Assembly (NCBI GenBank): GCA_938018055.1
Contig: CALIKL010000011.1
Coordinates: 1 to 64,000, forward strand
Direction: 5' to 3'
Source of the DNA: an uncultured bacterium
GTDB lineage: Bacteria; Bacteroidota; Rhodothermia; Rhodothermales; UBA10348
DNA: 64,000 nt
The notes beneath the pieces were generated by a model. It saw only the letters and a list, made by a program, of their open reading frames with translations. It made no database searches and was not told the origin of the DNA. This document shows, in pieces, positions 29,417-38,086 of the stretch. The first letter of the stretch is position 1, and every line of letters starts with the position of its first letter. The translations under genes and the position numbers were made by a program.

Positions 29417-30391
29417 TCAAAGGGGGCCGTCCTGATGCTGGAAGATGAGGTGGGCCGCGCCCAGCATTCCCATGTCATTTCCGCCTGGTTCCTGCACGAT
29501 TTCCAATCCATCACGCAGGGCAGGAGTCGTGTACTCAACCAAGGAAAGTCTCGCAGCAGCCAGAATAAAGTCCCCCGCGGCTGAAATCCCACCGCCAACG
29601 ACAATCTTCCGAATATCCAGCAAATTGACGGCTGACCCGAGAACAATACCCAATTTGTTACCCGCCCATGCTAAAATATCCCGGGATCCTTCGTCTCCAA
29701 GAAGCGCAGCCTCGTGCAGGATCTTGGGCGACATATTCAATAAGTCCTCTCCGGCCATTCCATGGACGAGGCTGTTGCTTTCATTCATGAGTTGGTAACG
29801 GGCATGACGAGAAAGAAACCGTTGTCCCAGATAGGCTTCAATGGCTCCAGCCACTCCGCTGCGTGCGAGCGGTCCTTTGAAATCAATGGTCATGTGACCG
29901 ATTTCGCCAGCCGAACCGGTCGCTCCGCGGAAAATGCGGTTTTGGTAGATGATCGCGCCGCCAACCCCCGTTCCCAGCGTAACCATGATGAATGAATCAA
30001 AGTGTTGCCCTGCTCCGAACTGGCATGAACCAAGCGCGGCAGCGTTTGCGTCATTCTCAACCAGGACCGGGAAGGTCCGATCAAGGCGGGAGCACAGTGC
30101 TGAAGCAACGTCCACACGGTCCCAGCCACTGATGTTGACCGGCTTGATGGCCTCAGTCCGCGCCCAATTAACGGCCCCGGGAAACCCCAGTCCTATGCCA
30201 GTGACGGCCGGATGATCGTCGATGAACCCTCGTGACAGGGCGGCAATCTGATCCAGAACCCGATCTGAGCCGTTTTCGGAATCGGTGATGACCGAACGCT
30301 CTCCAATCAGGCCTCGCTGTTCGCAAACCAGGCCCGCCTTGATGGAAGTGCCTCCTAGATCGATGCCGATGGCAAGGCGGGAATCAGACAT
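29417..30391 (-). CDS. ROK family sugar kinase (glucokinase-like) lacking the zinc cysteines
   Basis: ROK proteins phosphorylate glucose or related sugars or act as repressors; this one has no DNA-binding domain and so is a kinase. The 324-residue protein starts at ATG 30391 with the ATP phosphate loop GIDLGGTSIKAG, has the sugar-binding ENDANAAALG and the second phosphate loop TLGTGVGGAII. The GEIGHM motif is present, but the zinc-site pattern CxCGxxGCxE that follows it in most members reads ARSGVAGAIE here, so all three cysteines are replaced. The fold may still be stable without zinc. It sits between the FtsB-like gene and lptD in a minus-strand run. Confidence 0.85.
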   Translation of the reverse strand: MSDSRLAIGIDLGGTSIKAGLVCEQRGLIGERSVITDSENGSDRVLDQIAALSRGFIDDHPAVTGIGLGFPGAVNWARTEAIKPVNISGWDRVDVASALCSRLDRTFPVLVENDANAAALGSCQFGAGQHFDSFIMVTLGTGVGGAIIYQNRIFRGATGSAGEIGHMTIDFKGPLARSGVAGAIEAYLGQRFLSRHARYQLMNESNSLVHGMAGEDLLNMSPKILHEAALLGDEGSRDILAWAGNKLGIVLGSAVNLLDIRKIVVGGGISAAGDFILAAARLSLVEYTTPALRDGLEIVQEPGGNDMGMLGAAHLIFQHQDGPL

Positions 30392-30457
30392 AATGCGCAA
30401 AAGGAGCTGATGGTAAAATCCGTATGCCTATCGGCCCCATGGGGTTTCGTAAGGCTG

Positions 30458-30766
30458 CTATTTCTCGGTAATGACCCTGTACACGGTTTCCTCGGGACGA
30501 CTCATGTGATAGTCCTCGCGGGCAATCCGTTCAATTTCGGCATCTGAAATCGGTTGACTGAGCTTGACTTCAAGCGCATCAATACGCGCTTGTAGAGCTT
30601 CATTATCGGCCGAAAGCTCCGATCGTTCAGCCATCAGCTGAACACGCGTCACGATACTGTGGCTGTCGAAGAACAGAACCCAAATGGCTACAAAGACCAC
30701 GGCCAGACCCAGAAGCAGGGTCCGGAGGGGTTCAAGGAATGCGCTGACGTTTTGCAGAAAGGCCAT
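30458..30766 (-). CDS. FtsB/DivIC-type septum formation protein
   Basis: A small bitopic division protein: a short cytosolic N-terminus, one membrane helix (TLLLGLAVVFVAIWVLFF, about residues 15-32) and a periplasmic leucine-zipper coiled coil (AERSELSADNEALQARIDALEVKL), ending with the IERIAREDYHMSRPEETVYRV motif of the FtsB/DivIC family. With ATG 30766 it has 102 residues; a GTG at 30793, 6 bases after the enolase stop, is also possible. Following eno is the same order as eno-ftsB in gammaproteobacteria. FtsB versus FtsL cannot be separated by eye, but the C-terminal motif favours FtsB/DivIC. Confidence 0.85.
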   Translation of the reverse strand: MAFLQNVSAFLEPLRTLLLGLAVVFVAIWVLFFDSHSIVTRVQLMAERSELSADNEALQARIDALEVKLSQPISDAEIERIAREDYHMSRPEETVYRVITEK

Positions 30767-30799
30767 GGACCGGAAACGATGATTTCCCGTCACAAAGTA

Positions 30800-32203
<1,404 letters not shown>

Positions 32204-32297
32204 CTAGTTAATGTTGAAGAAAAGCGCTTCCTGCCTTCAAAGACGGACTGAATGCGCAAAGGTCTGCGCTGCAGGAATCAAGATTGCTGGACTGTAC

Positions 32298-32330
32298 AAA
32301 AAAAGGGGCGCTCTCGGATGGGAGCGCCCC
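32298..32330 (-). terminator. Rho-independent terminator after the TPR gene
   Basis: Read on the minus strand, GGGGCGCTC and GAGCGCCCC (32305-32313 with 32322-32330) form a 9-base stem followed by seven T (32298-32304). It ends the transcript of the TPR gene, whose stop is at 32405, and so isolates enolase. The rest of the 321-base gap (32084-32404) is the eno leader, where I see no clear promoter boxes. Confidence 0.88.
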
Positions 32331-32404
32331 TTGCACATCACCTGCTCACTACGAGAGTCGGGTTACGCCTGTAAAAGCTGTCTCAGACTCCTGAGTATGC
32401 TCAA

Positions 32405-33727
32405 TCAGCGAACGGTAGTGGTCTCGCCGATCCACGTGTAGCAGCCGTAATTGATCGTGTAGCGATCACCGGGATTCCAGTTCTTGAAGAACTTGTCTTC
32501 TGCCGTAGGGAAGAAGCGCTGGATCTGCTGTCGACGCTGACGAGCCTGATTAGCATATGCATCATTTTCAGCACGTGAGGCAGCGCGATCGAAGTAGTCA
32601 GCTGCAAGCCAGTATACCGCGCGATCTTCCCGCTCAAACGATCCGCAACCCTGAACCGCCGTCTGGTACAGGTCGCCGATTGCAATGAGCGCCTGGACAT
32701 ACGAAGGATCTGCATCGAGTGCGCGACGGAACTGCGACCGGGCGCTGGCCAGACGACCCTCTTGCTGGTGGGCGATACCGATGTTGAAGTAGACTTCGCG
32801 AGCCGCCTCCTGGCTGCCTTCCATATCGAGGGACTCTTCGTAGAGTCGAATTGCCTCTTCTGTGTCGCCGTCGTCCAGACGCATTTTAGCGACAGTACGG
32901 TACAGACGTCCGGTTGGATTATCGCTCATGACTTCGTCAGCGAGCTCATAGGCCATGTCGCGGATGCCTTCATCGATGTAAAGCTGAAGCAGCTCTGCCT
33001 TCAGTTCTCCATCTTCCGGATTCTTTTCTACCTGGCTCTCCAGGAAGCCCATGCGCTCTTCTGGGGAGGTAAACAACTGACCGCGCCACGTCTCAATGGT
33101 GTTCATGACGTCCGCATCGTCGGCAAAGTCTGTTTCTACGCGATCCATGAAGTCTACGGCATCGCCTTTCCGGTCTTTGCTGACAAAGTCGACAATGATA
33201 TAATTGACGTAGTAGTTCTGCAGACGCGTGTGATCCAGGTCGTATGCTTGAAGATAGATGCCTCCGACTTCCGTCTGGACATCAGGAAGCAACGCGTTGT
33301 GCTTCTGGATGAAGCGACCTTTTCCGAAAACCCAGTCAAACGGATCGACGTCTACGCCGGAAGCACTCAGAGAGTCTGGTGCATAATCATGGACGAAGAG
33401 GGCTGAATCCATGTAGGCACGCTGCATATCCCCATCTGTATTCAGCGCCAGACCTTCGTAGACCTGGACGAGGCGCTCGTAATTGCGATCGTTGTTACCT
33501 GGGAAGCCTGGAGCACACTGAATGATCCACTTCAGATAGGGAAGTGATGTCGACCAGCTCTCGATCTTGTAGTCCTCATAGTAGAGGCTGTAGTTCATGG
33601 GCACATCGTCCTCGTTGCACTCTGGAGAGGGCTGGGCGGCTGCAGGAGACGCCTGAAGGCCGATGATGGCGGCAAGCATGGCGATTGCCAATGCTTCGAA
33701 CCGGAATGAGGAGTGACGGAGCGTCAT
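32405..33727 (-). CDS. Exported tetratricopeptide-repeat protein
   Basis: A 440-residue periplasmic or envelope protein with a signal peptide at residues 1-31 (ALAIAMLAAIIGLQASPAAAQ). It then has a helical N-terminal part that carries a Cys pair and TPR units near the C-terminus (EEAIRLYEESLDMEG, AREVYFNIGIAHQQEG, ARSQFRRALDADPSYVQALIAIGDLYQ). The chain ends with an aromatic GDRYTINYGCYTWIGE stretch. ATG 33727 is preferred because an upstream in-frame ATG would place the start inside the neighbouring gene. It lies 55 bases after the outer-membrane protein gene and ends at a strong terminator, so it closes a three-gene set with the OMP and DUF4270 genes. TPR domains bind proteins, so a role in envelope assembly is plausible but unproven. 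Confidence 0.82.
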   Translation of the reverse strand: MTLRHSSFRFEALAIAMLAAIIGLQASPAAAQPSPECNEDDVPMNYSLYYEDYKIESWSTSLPYLKWIIQCAPGFPGNNDRNYERLVQVYEGLALNTDGDMQRAYMDSALFVHDYAPDSLSASGVDVDPFDWVFGKGRFIQKHNALLPDVQTEVGGIYLQAYDLDHTRLQNYYVNYIIVDFVSKDRKGDAVDFMDRVETDFADDADVMNTIETWRGQLFTSPEERMGFLESQVEKNPEDGELKAELLQLYIDEGIRDMAYELADEVMSDNPTGRLYRTVAKMRLDDGDTEEAIRLYEESLDMEGSQEAAREVYFNIGIAHQQEGRLASARSQFRRALDADPSYVQALIAIGDLYQTAVQGCGSFEREDRAVYWLAADYFDRAASRAENDAYANQARQRRQQIQRFFPTAEDKFFKNWNPGDRYTINYGCYTWIGETTTVR

Positions 33728-33782
33728 GGTAAAAGTCCTTTTGCAGTACGTGGGGTACAGGCTGGTAAAGATCACGTCGGCT

Positions 33783-35114
33783 TCAGCCCAAGGGCAAGCG
33801 ATCGAACCAACGTTCACCAAAATTTATGTTCAGTCCGAATCGCAGATAGCGATCCTTGACGAGCCCGTTGCCTGTTTGGCCGCGTTGCCCGACATCGATG
33901 TTCAAATCAATAGTCGTGCCAGGGATGAGCGAGGGAATACTCAGGCCGCCCGTGATCCCGACAGAGCGAATGGTTTCATTGGCAAGTGGAGAAGCGTATG
34001 CGCGATCTGTGTAGGCACCGACCCGGTAGGCAATCATGGATCTGTAGGAAGCAAATGGTCGGCCTGATCCCGGCCAGAATTCCAGCCCTGAGGATACCCG
34101 TAGGCGGTCAGAAAGCGTATTTATGCCAGTCAGAGGGACACCAGGCAAGGAAAAATCAGACTCGAGCGAGCTCCATTCTTCCCATGTCACATCGGCAAGG
34201 ACCGTCCAACGGCGTTCGGGCTGAAAGGCAATTCCTGCGCTGAAGCCCATGGGGAGCGATACGTCTCCATTCGTCGTCGTTCCCAGCGTATCCCTGCCCA
34301 CAGAAGTGGTCAAAGCAGAAGAGCGCTCACCGTCCAATGTAGTGGGCAGTGTGAACGTAGAAGCCACCACCAGGCCCATACCTTCTGGCAGACCGGGGAC
34401 GATAAAACGCGCGCCCAATGTAGCTGAGGCGCCGCGCAACCGGGTCGATTCCCGGACGGTTCTGTCCACGAAGCGGGCATCATTGAAAAAGGTTGATCGG
34501 GCTTCTTCAAGAATGCCAAAAATGAAATTCAAGCTGGCTCCCGCACTCAAGCGGGGGGAAAGCCGGTAACCGACACCGCTGGAAAGTTGATACAGGCCTC
34601 CGTTGCCATTGAACTCTTTGATGAGCGCCGATGTCTCCTGACTCGAAGGGTCTGGTGCAACTGCTCCAAGGTCCTGGATTCGGTAAGAGACCCTGGTGTA
34701 GGGGGACATCGAGAATCCAAGGCCAAGTTTGTTGATTCGCAGTGGAAACGTCAGGTGTACGCCGGAGAGCATGCCCGAGGCTAATGTTCCGGGATCGAAC
34801 CCGTCGGCTTCTGTCGTAATCGATTCATAGGTCAGGCCTCCCGCAAAGCGGGTCAGGATCTGATCACTCAGGGAAGCAGGATTCTGCGGATTCGCGTAGA
34901 GACTGGAGGAGAGAGCAAGACCGCCTCCGCCCATGGCTTGTCCTTTGGCTGACAACCATGTCTGTCGCTGTCCCAATCCAAATCGTGTGTAGACTGATCC
35001 GTCATTGGAGTTCTGCGCAAAAGAAAGGTCTGCTGTAAGTATGGCCAGCAGCATTCCTGCCAGAACCACGACAGAGCGCCCACGGGAGATGATTGACGTA
35101 TGTTTCATGGTCAA
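33783..35114 (-). CDS. Outer-membrane beta-barrel protein, FadL/PorV-like
   Basis: The 443-residue protein has a signal peptide (VVVLAGMLLAILTADLSFAQ) and a barrel-like alternation of polar and non-polar residues. The start of the mature chain, SVYTRFGLGQRQTW, then GQAMGGGGLAL and SSLYANPQNPASLS, matches the pattern of FadL-type or PorV-like outer-membrane proteins, in which Asn-Pro-Ala motifs follow the first strand. The chain ends LRFGLNINFGERWFDRLPLG. ATG 35114 overlaps the stop of the DUF4270 gene by ATGA, showing translational coupling. Its cargo is unknown; a partner for the neighbouring lipoprotein is the simplest inference. Confidence 0.8.
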   Translation of the reverse strand: MTMKHTSIISRGRSVVVLAGMLLAILTADLSFAQNSNDGSVYTRFGLGQRQTWLSAKGQAMGGGGLALSSSLYANPQNPASLSDQILTRFAGGLTYESITTEADGFDPGTLASGMLSGVHLTFPLRINKLGLGFSMSPYTRVSYRIQDLGAVAPDPSSQETSALIKEFNGNGGLYQLSSGVGYRLSPRLSAGASLNFIFGILEEARSTFFNDARFVDRTVRESTRLRGASATLGARFIVPGLPEGMGLVVASTFTLPTTLDGERSSALTTSVGRDTLGTTTNGDVSLPMGFSAGIAFQPERRWTVLADVTWEEWSSLESDFSLPGVPLTGINTLSDRLRVSSGLEFWPGSGRPFASYRSMIAYRVGAYTDRAYASPLANETIRSVGITGGLSIPSLIPGTTIDLNIDVGQRGQTGNGLVKDRYLRFGLNINFGERWFDRLPLG

Positions 35115-36295
35115 TTGATGGGCGTAGCGGTGACGAGAGCCTCTATGGCCAGCTCGTTCGCCGTGGTTGGAAGGACGAAAAATCCAACGCCGCTCTGGTC
35201 CGTCGGGAAATACAACTCGAAACGGTCCAGAACGGACTTTCCGAGATTGGCAGACTGAAATACGTTGGTAAGGGTCGTGTTATCCATGACAAAGCGACCC
35301 TCGGTGTTCACCGCTACTTCGGCAATCTCCAGACGCGACTCACCATCCTCGGAAACCGCCTCCAGACCGATTACGGCAGGAAGAGGACGGAGGAAGCCAG
35401 CTGGATAACTGGAGGAAATGTTGTCAATCTCCAGGCTCAAAATCACTCGATGAATGAGGGTTTCGGCGAGTTCTTCTCCTTGAAGGGGGAATCTAACATC
35501 GACGCCGCGGGCAGAACCGTCTCCCAGGAAAACACGGCCTGAGGAAGGCGGTGAATCGGGCATGCTGGTCAGTGATCCCACTTTGGAAAGCGCGAAAGCA
35601 ACGGTGTCGCCCGGGGTTGCTGAGGCGCGCAATGTCGATTCGCTGAATCGGAATCCGACAATGGCCTGCCCATCGGTAGGGACCATGGCGAACCCGTGGA
35701 ACAAGTCCGAGAACGAACCATCGCGCAGGATGGTGTCATACTCCTGGATCCATGCCTCAGGCAGTACGAACGAAGCGAGGCCTTCTTTGGCAGCCACTTC
35801 ATAGGAATCGATTTTTGATCCCAGCGCGATGACTGAACCAGCATTGATGGCGACGGACTGCCAGTCGGCTGGCACCTCGTAGAGATCAAACTGAACGACA
35901 CTCGTGGTATCACCGTAGCGATAATCGAGGTTCAACGACAGTTCCGCCCAGTCCACGGAAGCATTCAGGAAGTCAGCTCCGAACTGATTTGACGGCACAA
36001 AGTCGATAAGGCCCTGCGAGGACATACGCCCCCTGACGGGATCATCAACGACTCCCATCAACGACATTACCGCTCCGGAAGCAGCGTTGCCCCCTGTTGG
36101 GTCAGATCGATCACCAGCGGTAACTGAGTTCGGTTGAAGAGTGATTACACGGGTTTCGCCTGCCTGCGAGTCGAGCAGGCCTTGGCCCACATTGGTGGGG
36201 TCATCACAGCCGGTCATGATCAGTAGACCGACCATTAAGGCGACCATGGAAGGGATTCGCCGCGAAATAAGAGCGGAAGCTTGGATTTGAGGCAA
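35111..36295 (-). CDS. DUF4270 family lipoprotein
   Basis: A 394-residue predicted lipoprotein: basic ISRRIP, a hydrophobic stretch and the lipobox LIMTGC near residue 30, followed by CDDPTNVGQGLL, a start common in Bacteroidota DUF4270 proteins. The rest is beta-rich with acidic and polar segments. It would be anchored in the outer membrane. The start is a TTG at 36295, which gives the basic N-region; ATG 36247 would shorten it. It is coupled to the outer-membrane protein by a 4-base overlap. A terminator-like hairpin separates it from the glycogen-synthase-like gene upstream. Confidence 0.8.
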   Translation of the reverse strand: MPQIQASALISRRIPSMVALMVGLLIMTGCDDPTNVGQGLLDSQAGETRVITLQPNSVTAGDRSDPTGGNAASGAVMSLMGVVDDPVRGRMSSQGLIDFVPSNQFGADFLNASVDWAELSLNLDYRYGDTTSVVQFDLYEVPADWQSVAINAGSVIALGSKIDSYEVAAKEGLASFVLPEAWIQEYDTILRDGSFSDLFHGFAMVPTDGQAIVGFRFSESTLRASATPGDTVAFALSKVGSLTSMPDSPPSSGRVFLGDGSARGVDVRFPLQGEELAETLIHRVILSLEIDNISSSYPAGFLRPLPAVIGLEAVSEDGESRLEIAEVAVNTEGRFVMDNTTLTNVFQSANLGKSVLDRFELYFPTDQSGVGFFVLPTTANELAIEALVTATPIN

Positions 36296-36366
36296 GGTAT
36301 CAGGTCAGAATGAGAACAGACTTTCTTCCTGAACGGGTTTACCGGCAATTCTGGTATGCCGGGGCC

Positions 36367-36406
36367 GTAAAAACCGAAACCCCAAGCGCAATAGCCGGGG
36401 TTTCGG
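36367..36406 (-). terminator. Terminator between the glycogen-synthase-like and DUF4270 genes
   Basis: CCGAAACCCC (36374-36383) pairs perfectly with GGGGTTTCGG (36397-36406). On the minus strand it is followed by TTTTTAC. It lies 66 bases past the stop of the half-length glycogen synthase, so that gene and the DUF4270 operon are probably separate transcripts or linked by attenuation. Confidence 0.82.
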
Positions 36407-36471
36407 GCTGGAAGGCGTGCTGAAATGCCACCCTTCCAAAGGATGTTTCCCCTTCACGGGGCATTAATGCG

Positions 36472-37245
36472 TCACGCGGGCACGCTGCTCAAAATACTTT
36501 CGTAAACGGCAACGGCTTCGTCCATTTCAGACTCCTTGTTACCACTGAAAGCCGGGACACCTTCGGCACCTTCTGCTCCTGGAGGCAGCAAGACGGCGTC
36601 AGCGAAAATTTGTCCCGCTTCCGGGGGCTCCTGACCAATCAGGCGCTCGTTTGGCGTCAGGCTAAGATCGGTGAATTTTTCGGTGCTCAGCCTGGCTTCG
36701 AAATCAACGCTGTCTGGCGTGTAAACGACCTTGGCATCCTTGAAAAGCTCATCTTCTCCGAACTCGGTCCGCAATACGTAGGGAACCAGTCCAGAGAGCC
36801 AGCCAAAGGCATGAATCAGGTCCGGCTGCCAACCAAGGTTACGGATGGTTCGGATGACTGAGCGAGCATAAAAAGCCGAGCGCTCCAAATTGTCCTCAAA
36901 CAGTTTGCCCTGCTTGTCGGCAAAAATGCCTTTTCGTTTGAAGTAGAAGTCGTTGTCCATGAAGTACACCTGCAGCCGGATACCCGGGATGGAGGCAACT
37001 TTCACACGCAACGTCTCGGTGCGATCACCGAGCATGATTTCGCTACCGGAAAGGCGAATGACTTCATGCAGACGATTGCGGCGCTCACTGACGGTCCCAT
37101 AGCGGGGCATCATGATGCGGGTTTCGAACTTGCCTGACTCGTGCAGGCTTTCAGGAAGGGAGCGGACAACAGAAGCCAGTTCTGACTTCTCTGAGAAAGG
37201 GGCGACTTCTCCGGAGATGAAAAGAATCCTCATCGCGTTTGCCAT
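36472..37245 (-). CDS. Half-length glycogen/starch synthase-like protein (GT5 N-terminal domain only)
   Basis: The 257 residues match only the N-terminal Rossmann domain of GT5 glycogen synthases: ILFISGEVAPFSEKSELASVV at the start, MPRYGTV, VYFMDNDFYFKRKGIFAD, DLIHAFGWLSGLVP and VVYTPDS. The C-terminal GT-B domain that holds the catalytic Glu and binds ADP-glucose is absent, and the KxGGL motif is degenerate (KSELAS). It is therefore unlikely to make glycogen. In Bacteroidota a short synthase-like gene is often found beside a DUF4270 gene, as here, which hints at a shared envelope role. Starts at ATG 37245 (or the ATG four codons later). Confidence 0.82.
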   Translation of the reverse strand: MANAMRILFISGEVAPFSEKSELASVVRSLPESLHESGKFETRIMMPRYGTVSERRNRLHEVIRLSGSEIMLGDRTETLRVKVASIPGIRLQVYFMDNDFYFKRKGIFADKQGKLFEDNLERSAFYARSVIRTIRNLGWQPDLIHAFGWLSGLVPYVLRTEFGEDELFKDAKVVYTPDSVDFEARLSTEKFTDLSLTPNERLIGQEPPEAGQIFADAVLLPPGAEGAEGVPAFSGNKESEMDEAVAVYESILSSVPA

Positions 37246-37654
37246 ACCTGGATCACGGGTTTGATCTCACTTGTCGAAAGCTTGGGCTGCAACCAGGTAG
37301 CAGAGTGCGATCGTGACGCTAGGGTCGCGACGACAAGCGCAGGAGGACCGTGACCCGGGGTGAGTCACACGATGCGCCGGGGCCGTTCAGCGTTCAATGC
37401 CCCGAAGTCCAAACCTTACTTGTTGCACCTCCGTATCCCGGTCGGTGGGCATGCACGAGACGCAGTGACCGTAGTCATTGTGGATTGCGTAACGAGCAGA
37501 ACCTTTAATTTACCAATATGTAGCTGTTTTTTCAAGAGGATGGCGGCCTTTGCGAATTGCTGGCGAAGGGCCTGAATTCCTGAAGCGAAAAGGATAAATC
37601 AGCGTAGACTCAACCAGCACCAAGGGCGCTTCTCTCATACTTAGTAATCGCAAC
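37246..37654. other. Divergent intergenic region without a recognised gene
   Basis: These 409 bases separate the divergent half-glycogen-synthase and DCC-family genes. I find no convincing coding frame, tRNA or terminator. There is a short AT-rich patch around 37500-37535 (TTTAATTTACCAATATG) that could hold a promoter toward the DCC gene, but it does not match a consensus well enough to call. Confidence 0.5.
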
Positions 37655-38056
37655 GTGTCCAAGACCCGGGCCATTGTTCTCTTCGACGGTGTTTGCAACT
37701 TTTGCAACGCCAGTGTCAACTTCCTGATCGACCGTGATCCGGCGGGGAAATTCGTGTTTGGCGCTCTCCAGTCAGACGAGGGCTTGGATGCTTTGCGTGA
37801 ACACGGGCTGGAAGAAGGCTATTTCGATTCCATCGTTCTGATCGACGGGGAAAACGTGCTCACCGCCTCCGATGCGGTTCTGGAAATATCCCGTTCCATG
37901 TCCGGTGCATGGCCCTTGCTTAGGGTATTTCGCATCGTACCCCGTTCAGTCCGCGACACCGTGTACAACTGGGTTGCGCGAAATCGGTATTCCTGGTTCG
38001 GAAAGCAGGACACCTGCCGTATCCCCACTCCCGAATATCGCGAACGGTTCCTGTAA
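37655..38056 (+). CDS. DCC family thiol-disulfide oxidoreductase-like protein (DUF393)
   Basis: The 133-residue protein has the family-defining DGVCNFCN motif near residue 11, a CxxC inside a thioredoxin-like fold, plus SDAVLEISR and the C-terminal RNRYSWFGKQDTCRIPTPE block. No signal peptide is visible, so it is probably cytosolic. The substrate is unknown for the family. The start is GTG 37655. It converges on the DUF4175 gene with a 30-base gap. Confidence 0.9.
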   Translation: MSKTRAIVLFDGVCNFCNASVNFLIDRDPAGKFVFGALQSDEGLDALREHGLEEGYFDSIVLIDGENVLTASDAVLEISRSMSGAWPLLRVFRIVPRSVRDTVYNWVARNRYSWFGKQDTCRIPTPEYRERFL

Positions 38057-38086
38057 CCGATGCTGTTGCAGGTATCAGCGAAAGGG

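Noticed and set aside
29377..29646. An N-terminal extension of lptD into the ROK kinase gene
   Set aside because: It would overlap the ROK gene by over 200 bases and hide the signal peptide; the GTG at 29376 gives a proper export signal.
37246..37654. Small coding frames in the 409-base divergent gap
   Set aside because: The only open frames are short, without motif or a plausible start, and the region behaves like a promoter gap.
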